A DNA stretch of 64,000 bases from Fodinibacter sp963833495 (GCA_963833495.1 CAWHYJ010000003.1:1-64000); one strand, 5' to 3'; positions 51,512 through 60,611 are shown, counted from the stretch's first letter. Notes: generated by a model not told the origin, from the sequence alone. Made by a program: numbers and translations.

Positions 51512-52906
51512 TCAGGCGCCGGTGACAATCCACCGGTCGGTGCGCACCCGCAGCCACATCAGCGTGCCGCGCACCGACATGAAGGCGGTGAAGGCGATCC
51601 ACAGCCAGACCACGGCGTTGACGTCGCCGCGGGTGGTGCCGCCCTCGAGCAGCCAGTCGCCGGCGAGGTGCACCCCGAGGATGACGGGCAGGTAGGCCAG
51701 CAGGGTGCCCACCATCGCGCGGGCGAGCCACCGCCCGTCGCCGGCGCCGATCAGCACGCCGTCGACGACGAAGACGAAACCCGACAGCGGCTGGCCCAGG
51801 GCCACCACGACGAGGCCGCCGGCGATCGCCGCCTGCACCGCCTTGTCCGCGGTGAACAGCGGTCCGAGCAGCGGGGCCACGAGGAGCAGCAGGATGCCGA
51901 GCACCATGCCGACGAGCACTCCCCAGCGCACGACGAGGCTGGTGGCGCCGCGGGTGCGGTCGACCTCACCCGCCCCGAGGGCCTTGCCGGTGATCGCCTG
52001 CGCGGCGATGGCCAGGGCGTCGAGGGCGAAGGCGAGGAAGGTCCAGATGGTGGCGGTCACCTGGTACGCCGCCAGCGGCACGTCGCCCAGGCCGGCAGCG
52101 ACCCAGGTGGTCACCAGCAGCACCGCACGCAGGGCGAGCGTGCGCACGAGCAGCGGGATGCCGCCGCGAGCGGCGGCAAGCACCCGTCCGGGGTGGGCGC
52201 GCAGCGGCACCGCCGTGCGGGCGGCATACCGCACGAGCACTCCGACGAGGGCCGCAGCCATCAGGGTCTGGGCGATCACCGTTCCCCAGGCCGAACCCGC
52301 GATGCCCCAGTGCAGGCCGTGCACGAACCACACGTTCAGGGCGATGTTGAGGCTGAACCCGCCCACGGCGGCGACGAGCGGGGTGCGGGTGTCCTGCAGG
52401 CCGCGCAGCACGCCGGTCGTGGCGAGGACGACGAGCATGGCCGGGATGCCGAGCGCGGAGATCCGCAGGTAGGTCACCGCCTGGTCGATGGCCGCCTCGG
52501 AGGCACCGAAGACGTGGGCGACAGGGGCAGCGAAGAGCGCCAGGAGGGCGGCGGTTGCGGCGCCCAGGGCAATCGCCAACCAGGTGCCGTCGATGCCGGC
52601 GGCGATGGCGCCCGCTCGTGAGCCGGCGCCCAGCTGGCGGGCCACGACGGCCGTGGTGCCGTAGGCGAGGAAGACGAAGATGTTCGCCGAGGTGAGCAGC
52701 ACCGCGCTGGCGACCCCCAGGCCGGCGAGCTGGCTGACGCCCAGGCGGCCGACGATGGCGGCGTCAGCGAGCAGGAACAGCGGCTCGGCCACCAGCGCGA
52801 GGAAGGCCGGCACGGCGAGCCGGAGCACCTCGCGGTGCTGGCTGGGCCGGGGTGCGCGGCCGTCGGCGGTGCCGCCCGCCTCCACCGTCTCGTCCACGCA
52901 CGGCAC
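51512..52906 (-). CDS. MATE family efflux transporter (DinF-like)
   Basis: This 464-residue protein has twelve predicted helices in two bundles. The N-lobe opens EVLRLAVPAFLALVAEPLFLLADAAIVGRLG, and GVLRGLQDTRTPL and GVLIGAGDGRWLA are MATE signatures. MATE proteins export cationic drugs or metabolites using Na+ or H+. The GTG at 52906 is chosen; 52897 is also possible and neither has a clear ribosome binding site. A palindromic element lies 73 bases upstream. Confidence 0.88.
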   Translation of the reverse strand: MPCVDETVEAGGTADGRAPRPSQHREVLRLAVPAFLALVAEPLFLLADAAIVGRLGVSQLAGLGVASAVLLTSANIFVFLAYGTTAVVARQLGAGSRAGAIAAGIDGTWLAIALGAATAALLALFAAPVAHVFGASEAAIDQAVTYLRISALGIPAMLVVLATTGVLRGLQDTRTPLVAAVGGFSLNIALNVWFVHGLHWGIAGSAWGTVIAQTLMAAALVGVLVRYAARTAVPLRAHPGRVLAAARGGIPLLVRTLALRAVLLVTTWVAAGLGDVPLAAYQVTATIWTFLAFALDALAIAAQAITGKALGAGEVDRTRGATSLVVRWGVLVGMVLGILLLLVAPLLGPLFTADKAVQAAIAGGLVVVALGQPLSGFVFVVDGVLIGAGDGRWLARAMVGTLLAYLPVILGVHLAGDWLLEGGTTRGDVNAVVWLWIAFTAFMSVRGTLMWLRVRTDRWIVTGA

Positions 52907-52978
52907 TGTTCCACGCGACAGCACCGGATGCCGCCTGCGCCAACCGCGCCGCCCACCCGCCGAGACGGCCCCTGACGC

Positions 52979-53071
52979 CGCGGAGTCAGGAGCACTTCGC
53001 GAAGTCAGGGCCGTACTCGATCCTGACTCGGCGGGATCCTCCTGAGCGGGAGAAGTGCTCCTGACTCCGCG
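52979..53071. repeat. Nested palindromic element, family B copy 1
   Basis: Perfect 20-bp outer arms CGCGGAGTCAGGAGCACTTC (52979-52998) and its complement (53052-53071) enclose a second inverted repeat AGTCAGG / CCTGACT (53003-53009 and 53022-53028). A second copy of the same design lies at 54172-54268, on the other side of the gene at 53151. Confidence 0.85.
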
Positions 53072-53150
53072 GGCCACTGGGCGGATGCCGGTGTGCCGGG
53101 CCTGTGGATGACGAGCCAGGCGCATCGGCCGACTCTGGCACCGTGGACGG

Positions 53151-54107
53151 ATGCTCGGTCCAGCAGCCCCGATCCCGTTCGACGCGGGCATCCTGCGTCG
53201 TGGGCGTGACCTGCGCGCGGCCGGCATCGAGCCGACCCGGGGCGGTTGGCACCAGGTCCGTAACGGCGTGTGGGTCACCGACCACGAGTGGCGAGGGCTG
53301 ACGCCAGAGCATGCGCACGCGGCCCTCGTCCATGCCACCGGCCTGTGCCTGGACCGTGAGGACCCGGTGTTCGCCGTGACGTCCGCCGCGGCCGTGTGGG
53401 GGCTTCCGCGGATCGAGCAGTGGCCGGATGCCGTGCGCGTGCTGGTCGCCACCGAGCAGCGGGGTCGAGGGTCTTCACTCGTCCGACCGCACGTGGGCCG
53501 CGAAGCCGACCCGGTCCGGCGGGGCGACATCCTGGTGACGAGTGCCGCGAGGACCGTCGTCGACCTGGCTCGAACCGGCACCCTGCACACCGCTGTGGCG
53601 GCGGCCGACCACGCCCTGCGACACGGACTCTGCTCGCCCGCCGAGCTCGAGGCCGAGGTGGATGCCGTGCCGCCTCGTGTGCGTGGCCGCACCACCGCGC
53701 GCCTCGTGGGGGCGCTGGCCGACCCGCTGAGCATGAGCGCGGGCGAGAGCCTGTCGCGCGTGCAGATGTTCCTGCTCAACCTCCCGAAGCCAGTGCTACA
53801 GAGGGAGGTTCATGACGACGCCGGCCTGATTGGCTTTGTGGACTTCGGCTGGGAGGGCGTGTTCGGCGAGTTCGACGGCAAGGTGAAGTACCGGGTAGCA
53901 CCGGGTGCCAGTCCTGCCGAGGCGGGCGAGGTCGTCTGGCGAGAGAAGCAGCGCGAGGACCGGCTGCGTCGACAGGGACGCGTCGCCCGGTGGACCTGGG
54001 ACATCGCGATGGATCGAGGCCGCTTGGGCGCCCGGCTGGCCGAGCACGGCATCCGATCCTTACCCAACAACACGTGGTTCGACCTGGGTGCCAGATCCGC
54101 CTGCTGA
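53151..54107 (+). CDS. Hypothetical protein with AbiEi-like N-terminus and PD-(D/E)xK-like C-terminus
   Basis: This 318-residue protein belongs to a common actinobacterial type annotated as hypothetical or AbiEi-related. Residues 11-60 (GILRRGRDLRAAGI, VRNGVWV) resemble an AbiEi-type wing. The C-terminal half has GES (E199), GFVDFGW (D231) and GEFDGKVKY (E240, D242, K244), the arrangement of a PD-(D/E)xK/DUF559 nuclease, then EKQREDRLRRQG. No partner toxin gene is adjacent. It is flanked on both sides by family B palindromes, which may be a mobility or insulation signature. The function is unknown. Confidence 0.65.
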   Translation: MLGPAAPIPFDAGILRRGRDLRAAGIEPTRGGWHQVRNGVWVTDHEWRGLTPEHAHAALVHATGLCLDREDPVFAVTSAAAVWGLPRIEQWPDAVRVLVATEQRGRGSSLVRPHVGREADPVRRGDILVTSAARTVVDLARTGTLHTAVAAADHALRHGLCSPAELEAEVDAVPPRVRGRTTARLVGALADPLSMSAGESLSRVQMFLLNLPKPVLQREVHDDAGLIGFVDFGWEGVFGEFDGKVKYRVAPGASPAEAGEVVWREKQREDRLRRQGRVARWTWDIAMDRGRLGARLAEHGIRSLPNNTWFDLGARSAC

Positions 54108-54171
54108 ATGCAGCGGCGGCCTGATCGCCGAGCGGGTCACCGGCGGTTCTGGGCCGGTGCTGCCGCCTCAC

Positions 54172-54268
54172 CTCGCGGAGTCAGGAGCACTTCGCCGGCT
54201 CAGGTGGTTCTCGTCAGGTCAGGGCCGTGTACGACCCTGACTCCGCGAAGTGCTCCTGACTTCGCGAG
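54172..54268. repeat. Nested palindromic element, family B copy 2
   Basis: Outer arms at 54172-54195 and 54245-54268 match over 24 bp with one mismatch (core GGAGTCAGGAGCACTTCGC). The inner inverted repeat is GTCAGGG / CCCTGAC (54218-54224 and 54235-54241). It shares the outer arms and the TCAGGGCCGT segment with copy 1 and lies 22 bases beyond the stop of the AlkD-like gene. Confidence 0.85.
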
Positions 54269-54289
54269 ATGGGACGGGCAAGCGGTCGG

Positions 54290-55018
54290 TCAGAGGTGCT
54301 TGAGGGCCTCGCGCCGCGACAGGCCGCTGAGCCGGTCACCCCTGGCCTCGACGAAGGCCCGCACCCACTGCGGGTCGACGCGGGCGTGTTGGCGCAACGC
54401 CCACCCGACCGCCTTGCGGATGAAGAACTCCTGCCCGAACGCCGACCCCTCGAGGTTGGCGTCGATGACATCGCCGAGCAGGTCGAGGTCGGTCTCCTCG
54501 CGGTGCTTGAGCTGCGCGAGGATGGCGGTGCGCCGCACCCAGAGGTGTGCGTCCACGGCATCCGCTCGAAGCAGGGGTGTGACGATCGACTTGTGGCGCA
54601 ACAGGATCGGGCCCACCCGGTCGGCGGCCAGCACGTCGACGTAGTCCCACCATGCACCCGTTACGACGAGGTGGCGGTAGAGCTCGAGGGCGTCCGGGTC
54701 CTGCCATGCCCGGGCCACCCGGTGGCCGGTCAGGGCGACGGCGGCGTAGCGCTCCTCCCGGTAGGCCGCACCGTCCCACAGGGCGCGCACGTCTGCCTCC
54801 CACTCCCGCCGCGAGGCCGGCGCCAGCGACGGGTCGGCCAGCAGCGGCCGCAGGAGCGCGCGCAGCTCGGGTGACGTGAGCCCGCGGTAGGGCATGGCCG
54901 ACTTCATGTAGCGCTGCTGCTCGGCAGCCCGCTCCGGGTCCCCGGCGCCGGCCAGCGCGGCGCGCACCGCCACCACCAGCGCCGAGTCGGGTGCCGAGGT
55001 GGTCGTCATGACAGCCAT
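54290..55018 (-). CDS. DNA alkylation repair protein, AlkD-like
   Basis: This 242-residue all-helical HEAT-like repeat protein has YMKSAMPYRGLTSPELRALL, WWDYVDVLAADRVG, LWVRRTAILAQL, and a conserved tail IRKAVGWALRQHARVDPQWV. AlkD-type glycosylases remove bulky cationic alkyl bases from DNA. The ATG at 55018 is chosen; 55009 is an alternative. It is followed 22 bases later by a family B palindrome. Confidence 0.87.
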   Translation of the reverse strand: MAVMTTTSAPDSALVVAVRAALAGAGDPERAAEQQRYMKSAMPYRGLTSPELRALLRPLLADPSLAPASRREWEADVRALWDGAAYREERYAAVALTGHRVARAWQDPDALELYRHLVVTGAWWDYVDVLAADRVGPILLRHKSIVTPLLRADAVDAHLWVRRTAILAQLKHREETDLDLLGDVIDANLEGSAFGQEFFIRKAVGWALRQHARVDPQWVRAFVEARGDRLSGLSRREALKHL

Positions 55019-55046
55019 CTCAGCACTCAACGGGAAGAGTTGCGGC

Positions 55047-56282
55047 TCAGGCGAGCCCGAGTTCCTTGGCCTCTTCCCACAGCTCCTCGCGCACCTGCGG
55101 GTGGGCGGCATCGCGGATGATGTGCCGGCACTGCGCCTGCTGGTCGTAGCCCCACAGCTCGGCGATGCCGTTCTCGGTGACGATGGCCGACTGCTGGAAG
55201 CTGGTGACCGGCTCGTCGACCATCGGCACCACGGTCGAGACGTTGGCCTTGGGGTGCCAGGAGCGCAGCGCGATGAACGACTGGCCGCCCGCGGAGTGCA
55301 GCGCCCCCACGATGAAGTCGGTCTGCCCGCCGAAGCCGGAGTAGATGCGCGCGTGGATCCGCGAGGCGTTGGCCTGGCCGAACAGGTCGACCTCGAGGGC
55401 AGTGTTGACCGAGGTCATCATCCGCTGCTGGGCGATCAGGCCGGGGTCGTTGGTGTGCTCGGTGCGCATCATCCGCACCCGGTGGTTGCCGTCGAGCCAG
55501 TCGTAGAGCTCGCGCGAGCCGAAGATGAACGACGCCGTGAGCGGGTGGTGCGAGTCGAGCGCCCCCACGCGGTCGAGCTCGAGCACCCCGTCGGAGAACA
55601 TCTCGGTCCACACCCGCATCCCACGCCGGCCGGTGAGCGCGTTGAGGGTGGCGTCCGGCACCCCGCCGATGCCCATCTGCAAGGTCGCCCCGTCGCTGAC
55701 CCGGCTTGCCACCCGGTCGCCGATGGCCATGCTGTCGGTGTCGGGCACGATCGGGTCGTGCGCAGGCAGCGGCTCTGACACCTCGATCGCGACGTCGACC
55801 GCCTCGACCGGCACCTGCGCGTCGCCGAACGTGTACGGCATCTGGTCGTTGATGACGGCCACGACACGACCGGACCGCTGCCGGCACCCCTCGATCGCCG
55901 CGGGCAGCACGTTGACCTCGATGCCCAGGCTCAGCTGGCCGTCACGCGGCGGGGCGCAGTGCACGATGACGACGTCCGGCGGGATGCGGCGCTGCAGCAG
56001 CACGGGCACCAACGACAGCCGGCTCGGCACGTAGGACAGGTCGGAGTGCCGCCGCATGCCGGCCCCGACGAAGCAGGTCTCGGCGGTCACGCCCTCACGG
56101 TCGGGGATGCCGGGGGGCGCGTTGAGCGCATGGATCGTGTACGTGTCCTTGTTCTCGTCGAGGGCGCGAACGGCGGGCCACGGCACGGCCACGTTCCCGG
56201 AGACGACCACCCGGGGCTTGCCCGGGAGGGAGGCGAACAGGCGGCCCAGCTCATCGACGGTGATGATCCTCATGGGGGTCAT
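55047..56282 (-). CDS. Acetyl-CoA hydrolase/transferase family protein (4-hydroxybutyrate CoA-transferase-like)
   Basis: This 411-residue CoA-transferase has VVIVHCAPPRDGQLSLG, INDQMPYTFGDAQV and GATLQMGIGGVPDATLNAL. The likely catalytic glutamate is in VWTEMFSDG, followed by GQTDFIVGALHSAGGQSFIAL and IVTENGIAELWG. It would move CoA between acetyl-CoA and a small carboxylate. The second ATG (56282) sits best relative to GGGGAG; 56273 and 56285 are alternatives. Confidence 0.87.
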   Translation of the reverse strand: MTPMRIITVDELGRLFASLPGKPRVVVSGNVAVPWPAVRALDENKDTYTIHALNAPPGIPDREGVTAETCFVGAGMRRHSDLSYVPSRLSLVPVLLQRRIPPDVVIVHCAPPRDGQLSLGIEVNVLPAAIEGCRQRSGRVVAVINDQMPYTFGDAQVPVEAVDVAIEVSEPLPAHDPIVPDTDSMAIGDRVASRVSDGATLQMGIGGVPDATLNALTGRRGMRVWTEMFSDGVLELDRVGALDSHHPLTASFIFGSRELYDWLDGNHRVRMMRTEHTNDPGLIAQQRMMTSVNTALEVDLFGQANASRIHARIYSGFGGQTDFIVGALHSAGGQSFIALRSWHPKANVSTVVPMVDEPVTSFQQSAIVTENGIAELWGYDQQAQCRHIIRDAAHPQVREELWEEAKELGLA

Positions 56283-56416
56283 CATTCTCCCCCCGGCCGA
56301 TTCCGTCAGGTGAGGTTCGACTGACCTCAGCGGCACGGCATCCGGATGCCGGGAGCGGCCGCCCGCACTGATGCGCGGCTCGGGCACTGTGTTCAGCACA
56401 ATTGGCAAACGGCTGC

Positions 56417-56432
56417 TGTGATGCACATCAAG
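56417..56432. promoter_or_regulatory. Possible Crp/GlxR-type site
   Basis: TGTGATGCACATCAAG has a full left half (TGTGA) and a partial right half of the TGTGA-N6-TCACA consensus, with inner TGATG/CATCA dyad. It lies 48 bases upstream of the membrane protein gene at 56480. Confidence 0.3.
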
Positions 56433-56479
56433 GACGACTTTGCTTGTGCAGGAGCACCGAACGAGCGCACAGTCAGCCC

Positions 56480-57124
56480 ATGACCCTGCTTGCCGCCGCG
56501 CGCCCGCGTGCGGTCGAGCAGGCCGCCACACCACCGCACACCCGCGTCGAGGACGTCGCCGGCATCGTGACGGGGTCCTTCCTCGCCTCCTTGGGCCTGT
56601 TCGTGCTCGCCGCCGGAGGCGTGACCACGGGGGGCACGGCCGGGCTGGCGCTACTGCTCTCGCACGGCGCGCGGTGGTCGTTCTCGCTCTGCTTCGTCGT
56701 GGTCAGCCTGCCGTTCGTGGCGCTGGCCGTGCGCGGGAAGGGGTGGGCGTTCACGGCGCGTTCCGCGGTGGCCGTGGCGCTGGTGTCGAGCTTCTCGGCA
56801 CTCCAGCCGCAGCTGATGGGCGGCCTCACGGTCGGGCCGTTGTACGCCGCGCTCGTGGGCAACCTGCTGGCCGGCGTCGGCATCCTCGTGGTGTTCCGGC
56901 ACCGGTCGAGCCTGGGCGGCTTCAACGTGGTGGCCCTGCTCTGCCAGGAGCGGCTCGGCTGGCGGGCCGGCTACGTGCAGATGGCCCTGGACGTGGCCGT
57001 CGTGCTGGCGTTCGCCGTCGTCAGCCGCGACCTCGCGCTCTCCCTGGCCTCAGCCGCCGGGGCTGTGCTGCTGAACCTGGTCATCGCGATGAACCACCGG
57101 CCCGGGCGCTACACCGGCGGCTGA
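56480..57124 (+). CDS. YitT/DUF161-like membrane protein
   Basis: This 214-residue protein has five or six transmembrane helices. GSFLASLGLFVLAAGGVTTGGTAGLALLL has the G-x3-TGGxxGLALL pattern of the YitT family, and SSLGGFNVVALLCQERLGW resembles its second glycine-rich turn. The function of the family is not established. The ATG at 56480 gives the expected N-terminal extension before the first helix. Confidence 0.7.
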   Translation: MTLLAAARPRAVEQAATPPHTRVEDVAGIVTGSFLASLGLFVLAAGGVTTGGTAGLALLLSHGARWSFSLCFVVVSLPFVALAVRGKGWAFTARSAVAVALVSSFSALQPQLMGGLTVGPLYAALVGNLLAGVGILVVFRHRSSLGGFNVVALLCQERLGWRAGYVQMALDVAVVLAFAVVSRDLALSLASAAGAVLLNLVIAMNHRPGRYTGG

Positions 57125-57205
57125 GCGACCGGCGCTCGTCCGGGCGTCGGGTCGGGAGCCGTCTTCTTCGGGCCGTGCGTCGGGAGCGCGGCCTACCGTT
57201 GGGGT

Positions 57206-57481
57206 ATGTGCCGCAACATCAGACCCCTGAACAACTTCGCGCCCCCGGCCACGACCGACGAGGTGCGCGCCGCCGCCCTGCAGTACGTACGCAAGGTGAG
57301 TGGCACGACCAAGCCCTCGGCCGCGAACCAGGAGGCCTTCGACCGCGCCGTCGAGGAGGTCGCGCACGTGACGGCCCACCTGCTCGACGCGCTGGTCACG
57401 ACCGCCCCACCGAAGGACCGCGAGGTCGAGGCCGCCAAGGCCCGCGCGAGGTCCGCGGAGCGCTACGGCCGGGCCGGCTGA
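57206..57481 (+). CDS. DUF2277 family protein
   Basis: This 91-residue protein begins MCRNIRPLNNFAPPATTDEV and continues RAAALQYVRKVSGTTKPSAA, the recognisable DUF2277 N-terminus with an early cysteine. The rest is helical and charged (DREVEAAKARARSAERYG). The function is unknown. It is transcribed alone. Confidence 0.85.
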   Translation: MCRNIRPLNNFAPPATTDEVRAAALQYVRKVSGTTKPSAANQEAFDRAVEEVAHVTAHLLDALVTTAPPKDREVEAAKARARSAERYGRAG

Positions 57482-57687
57482 GGCGGCCGGCTCCTCGCGA
57501 CACGCCGGGCCCGGACGGTTGTCGGTGGTGGGTCGCCAACGGGTCGTACCCGAGGGTAACGAGGTGTGACGGCATCCCCCCGGTCCTGCGGCATGTGGAT
57601 CGTGACACGCCCGAGACTTTCTCGGGTGCACATGGGGTGGATGGCGTTTGTGCAGGTCAGCGGCTTTTGGCGGCCTTGCGGAGGGCG

Positions 57688-57763
57688 TCGTCCACAGGCT
57701 TCTCCACTGGCTGTGCACACGGCATCCGGGCGTTTTGCACATGTTGTCCCCACGTTGTGCACA
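57688..57763. promoter_or_regulatory. Cluster of DnaA-box-like sequences upstream of dnaB
   Basis: TCGTCCACA (57688), TTTTGCACA (57733), TTGTCCCCA (57744) and TTGTGCACA (57755) are each within one base of TTGTCCACA or fit TTWTNCACA, and CTGTGCACA (57711) is close. Five in 76 bases is dense for this GC content. The 57482-57934 gap holds no gene. The cluster could be a DnaA-regulated promoter of dnaB or a titration site; no AT-rich unwinding region typical of an origin is seen. Confidence 0.45.
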
Positions 57764-57934
57764 CAGATATGAGAGAGGTCGACGGTTGGGCTTGGCGGTG
57801 CCGGCCGGTGCACCTACGGTGACTGGCGGTGGGCTGTCGGTGTCCTCTGGTCTGCTTCTCTTGAGGCCCGGAGGTCCGGCCGCAAGCAGTGGTCAGTCGA
57901 GCCCGGTGCATGCCGGATGTGAGGGGTTGAGCGG

Positions 57935-59308
57935 GTGTCCATCGCGGAGCTGAACGCGGCGTTCGGCGGGCCCACCGACGGGCGTGCCGACGACCGGGTG
58001 CCACCGCAGGACCTCCACGCCGAGCAGTCGGTGCTCGGCTCGATGCTGATCAACAAGGACGCCATCGCCGACTGCCTCGAGGCGGTCAAGGCGCACGACT
58101 TCTACCGTCCCGCGCACGAGCTGATCTTCGACGCCGTGCTCGACCTGTTCGGCCGTGGCGAGCCCGCCGACGCGATCACCGTCGCCGACGAGCTGGGCAA
58201 GCGCGGCGACCTCACCCGTGTCGGAGGCCAGGCCTACCTGCACCAGCTGATCCAGTCGGTGCCCACCGCCGCGAACGCCGGCTACTACGCCGAGATCGTC
58301 CACGAGCGGGCGGTGCTGCGCCGCCTGGTCGAGGCCGGCACCCGCATCGTGCAGATGGGGTACGCCCAGGGCGAGGGCGACATCGACGACATCGTCAACC
58401 GCGCTCAGGCCGAGGTCTACTCGGTCGCCGAGAAGCGCGGCGGCGAGGACTACAACGTGCTCGGCGACCTGCTCAACGAGACGATGGAGGAGATCGAGGC
58501 GGCGTCCGGCCGCACCGACGACCTGATCGGCGTGCCGACCGGCTTCATCGAGCTCGACCAGCTCACCAACGGGTTGCACCCGGGCCAGATGATCGTCGTC
58601 GCCGCTCGACCGGCCGTCGGAAAATCCACGCTCGGAATCGACATCGCACGGGCCGCCGCGATCAAGCACAACATGGCAGCGGCGGTGTTCTCGCTCGAGA
58701 TGAGCCGCACCGAGATCACCATGCGCATCCTGTCGGCCGAGGCCACCATCCAGTTGCAGGACCTGCGCAAGGGCCTGAAGAACCAGGAGCAGTGGACCAA
58801 GCTCGCTCGGATCATGGGCAAGATCTCCAACGCACCGCTGTTCATCGACGACAGCCCGAACATGTCGCTGATGGAGATCCGCGCCAAGTGCCGCCGGCTC
58901 AAGCAGCAGCACAACCTGCGCCTCGTCGTCATCGACTACCTCCAGCTGATGACGTCGGGCAAGAAGGTCGAGTCACGCCAGCAGGAGGTCGCCGAGTTCT
59001 CCCGGGCGCTGAAGCTGCTCGCCAAGGAGCTCGAGGTGCCGGTCATCGCGATCAGCCAGCTCAACCGTGGGCCGGAGCAGCGCACCGACAAGCGGCCCCA
59101 GATGTCCGACCTTCGCGAGTCGGGCTCGATCGAGCAGGACGCCGACGTCGTCATCCTGCTGCACCGCGACCGCTCCGACCCCGAGCGCGACGGTGAGGCC
59201 GACGTCATCGTGGCCAAGCACCGTAACGGCCCCACCAAGGACATCGTGCTGGCCTTCCAAGGGCACTACTCCCGGTTCAACAACATGGCCCGCGACGGTG
59301 GCTTCTAA
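57935..59308 (+). CDS. dnaB: Replicative DNA helicase
   Basis: This 457-residue DnaB has an N-terminal domain (about 25-125, PQDLHAEQSVLGSMLINKDA). The RecA-like helicase domain has Walker A ARPAVGKST (K230), Walker B LVVIDYLQLM and ISQLNRGPEQR. SLEMS and LRESGSIEQDADVV are DnaB signatures. No intein is present. The GTG at 57935 is the start. It is not preceded by the usual rpsF-ssb-rpsR-rplI genes within the window. Confidence 0.96.
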   Translation: MSIAELNAAFGGPTDGRADDRVPPQDLHAEQSVLGSMLINKDAIADCLEAVKAHDFYRPAHELIFDAVLDLFGRGEPADAITVADELGKRGDLTRVGGQAYLHQLIQSVPTAANAGYYAEIVHERAVLRRLVEAGTRIVQMGYAQGEGDIDDIVNRAQAEVYSVAEKRGGEDYNVLGDLLNETMEEIEAASGRTDDLIGVPTGFIELDQLTNGLHPGQMIVVAARPAVGKSTLGIDIARAAAIKHNMAAAVFSLEMSRTEITMRILSAEATIQLQDLRKGLKNQEQWTKLARIMGKISNAPLFIDDSPNMSLMEIRAKCRRLKQQHNLRLVVIDYLQLMTSGKKVESRQQEVAEFSRALKLLAKELEVPVIAISQLNRGPEQRTDKRPQMSDLRESGSIEQDADVVILLHRDRSDPERDGEADVIVAKHRNGPTKDIVLAFQGHYSRFNNMARDGGF

Positions 59309-59750
59309 TTCTTGTTGTGATGTCGAGATGTCGAGATTCAGCCAATCTCGCACAACGGCACCTCGTTGCCGGGATTGTCGGGATGCATTGGAAAATGTAA
59401 GAAGTGCCGTTGATTCCATGAATTAGCCGACGTTATGCACTTCGTGCGTGTCGCATCACGGTGTTTGTTCCTCCCTCGTCGAGCCAGTCAGTGGATGAGC
59501 AGACCCGAGCACCACGCGATCCCGAGCTCGCTCACCGGCCAGCCGACGCGCGGTCATTGGATCTCGGCCCGTCAGCCAGGTGACCGAGCAGCTCGAGCAG
59601 GACATCGGCTGTGCGGACCTTTGCCCGAGAGCCGCGGCAAGGAAGTGCTTCGCCTGGGGCGCACCCGGCTGAGCCGGCGGCCTTACCGGACATCAGCGTG
59701 AGGCGCCTACCGGAACTGACGCGGATATCGCTCTGCGGTGCAGAGCTGCG
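59309..59750. other. Gap without a recognised gene
   Basis: This stretch is less GC-rich than the rest of the window. A weak hairpin CGAGATT-CAGCC-AATCTCG (59331-59349), 22 bases after the dnaB stop, may be its terminator. Open frames here are short and show no family motif or codon bias that I trust. Confidence 0.5.
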
Positions 59751-59984
59751 CTATCGGCGCGGTTCGCTGAGACGCTGAGTCCTGTAGGTGGCCCTCACCA
59801 TCCATACCGACAGCGCCAACGCGGCAAGCCCGAGCAGGAGTAGCCCGCCAGAGCCACCACTTTTGCAGGATGAGGCGGCGGCATCCGCAGAGTCCACGCA
59901 CGTGCCGGACCGGCTCGCGAGGGCAGCGACGACCGGGACGACCGAGGCGGCCACGCCGATCCACCACATGACGAGTCTGGTCAT
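59751..59984 (-). CDS. Small two-helix membrane protein
   Basis: This 77-residue protein starts MTRLVMWWIGVAASVVPVVA and has a second helix SGGLLLLGLAALALSVWMV, with a short loop holding two cysteines (GTCVDSADAAASSCKSG) that could form a disulfide outside the cell. AGGAGA is eight bases upstream of the ATG. No homolog is recognised. Confidence 0.6.
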   Translation of the reverse strand: MTRLVMWWIGVAASVVPVVAALASRSGTCVDSADAAASSCKSGGSGGLLLLGLAALALSVWMVRATYRTQRLSEPRR

Positions 59985-60090
59985 GTGGATATTCTCCTGT
60001 CGTTCGACACGAGTACGCTCAGCCGGGTGATTGGTCGAGCTTGCCCACCCCGCCCTCCGTGGCGGGTGTTGGTCACGGATCGGAGCCGCC

Positions 60091-60246
60091 ATGGCTCATT
60101 CACCTCACCGGCAGCACAAGGGCTGCCAGCTCTGTAAGCCGCACAAGAACCGTCGTAATGGTCGCGCCGCGCGTGAACCGTGGGCAGTGCTTCGGAAGGT
60201 CGGCAAGAAGCGTCGCATCACTCGGGGAGATCTCGGCGACGCCTGA
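60091..60246 (+). CDS. Small basic protein with a CxxC motif
   Basis: This 51-residue protein starts MAHSPHRQHKGCQLCKPHKN. The CQLC pair with nearby histidines suggests metal binding. The tail VLRKVGKKRRITRGDLGD is strongly basic and may bind nucleic acid. I recall similar short proteins in related genomes, but no function. The start is preceded by GGATCGGAG. Confidence 0.55.
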   Translation: MAHSPHRQHKGCQLCKPHKNRRNGRAAREPWAVLRKVGKKRRITRGDLGDA

Positions 60247-60317
60247 CGTCCTCAACTGCCGCGGCGAGTGAGGTTTCGGTCTTGTGCGAGAAGCAGGACC
60301 GCCTACAGCTCTGGCGA

Positions 60318-60458
60318 TCAGTGAGGGTTAGCCCCGCCCATGGACGTGTCGGGTTTGTAGTCGCTCGATGGGTCGTGGGCCGCAGTTGAGCCGCGCCGGT
60401 TCAGCACGATGGCGACAACCACGATGAGGGCGAGGATTCCGATGATGAACCACCACAT
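60318..60458 (-). CDS. Small single-span membrane protein
   Basis: This 46-residue protein starts MWWFIIGILALIVVVAIVLN, followed by a short polar tail (RRGSTAAHDPSSDYKPD). GGAG lies six bases before the ATG. The N-terminal membrane anchor with an N-out/C-in tail and the ribosome binding site argue for a real gene despite its length. The function is unknown. Confidence 0.5.
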   Translation of the reverse strand: MWWFIIGILALIVVVAIVLNRRGSTAAHDPSSDYKPDTSMGGANPH

Positions 60459-60611
60459 AGCGAGCTCCGATCGCCGCGCCGGCCGTCGTTGACAGGCGGT
60501 AAGGCGAGTGTCCGCCTGACGGAGAATCGCGTCCAGAGCTTTCGGTTGGCCACGGATGTATCCGCCACTGCCGCAGGTGGTACTCCTCTTCGGCGATGGA
60601 ACCCGACGAGT

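Noticed and set aside
57482..57934. Chromosomal origin (oriC)
   Set aside because: Box-like sequences are present, but there is no dnaA or dnaN neighbour and no AT-rich unwinding element.
59435..59701. An 88-codon frame after dnaB
   Set aside because: No ribosome binding site, no motif, arginine-rich composition typical of a chance frame.
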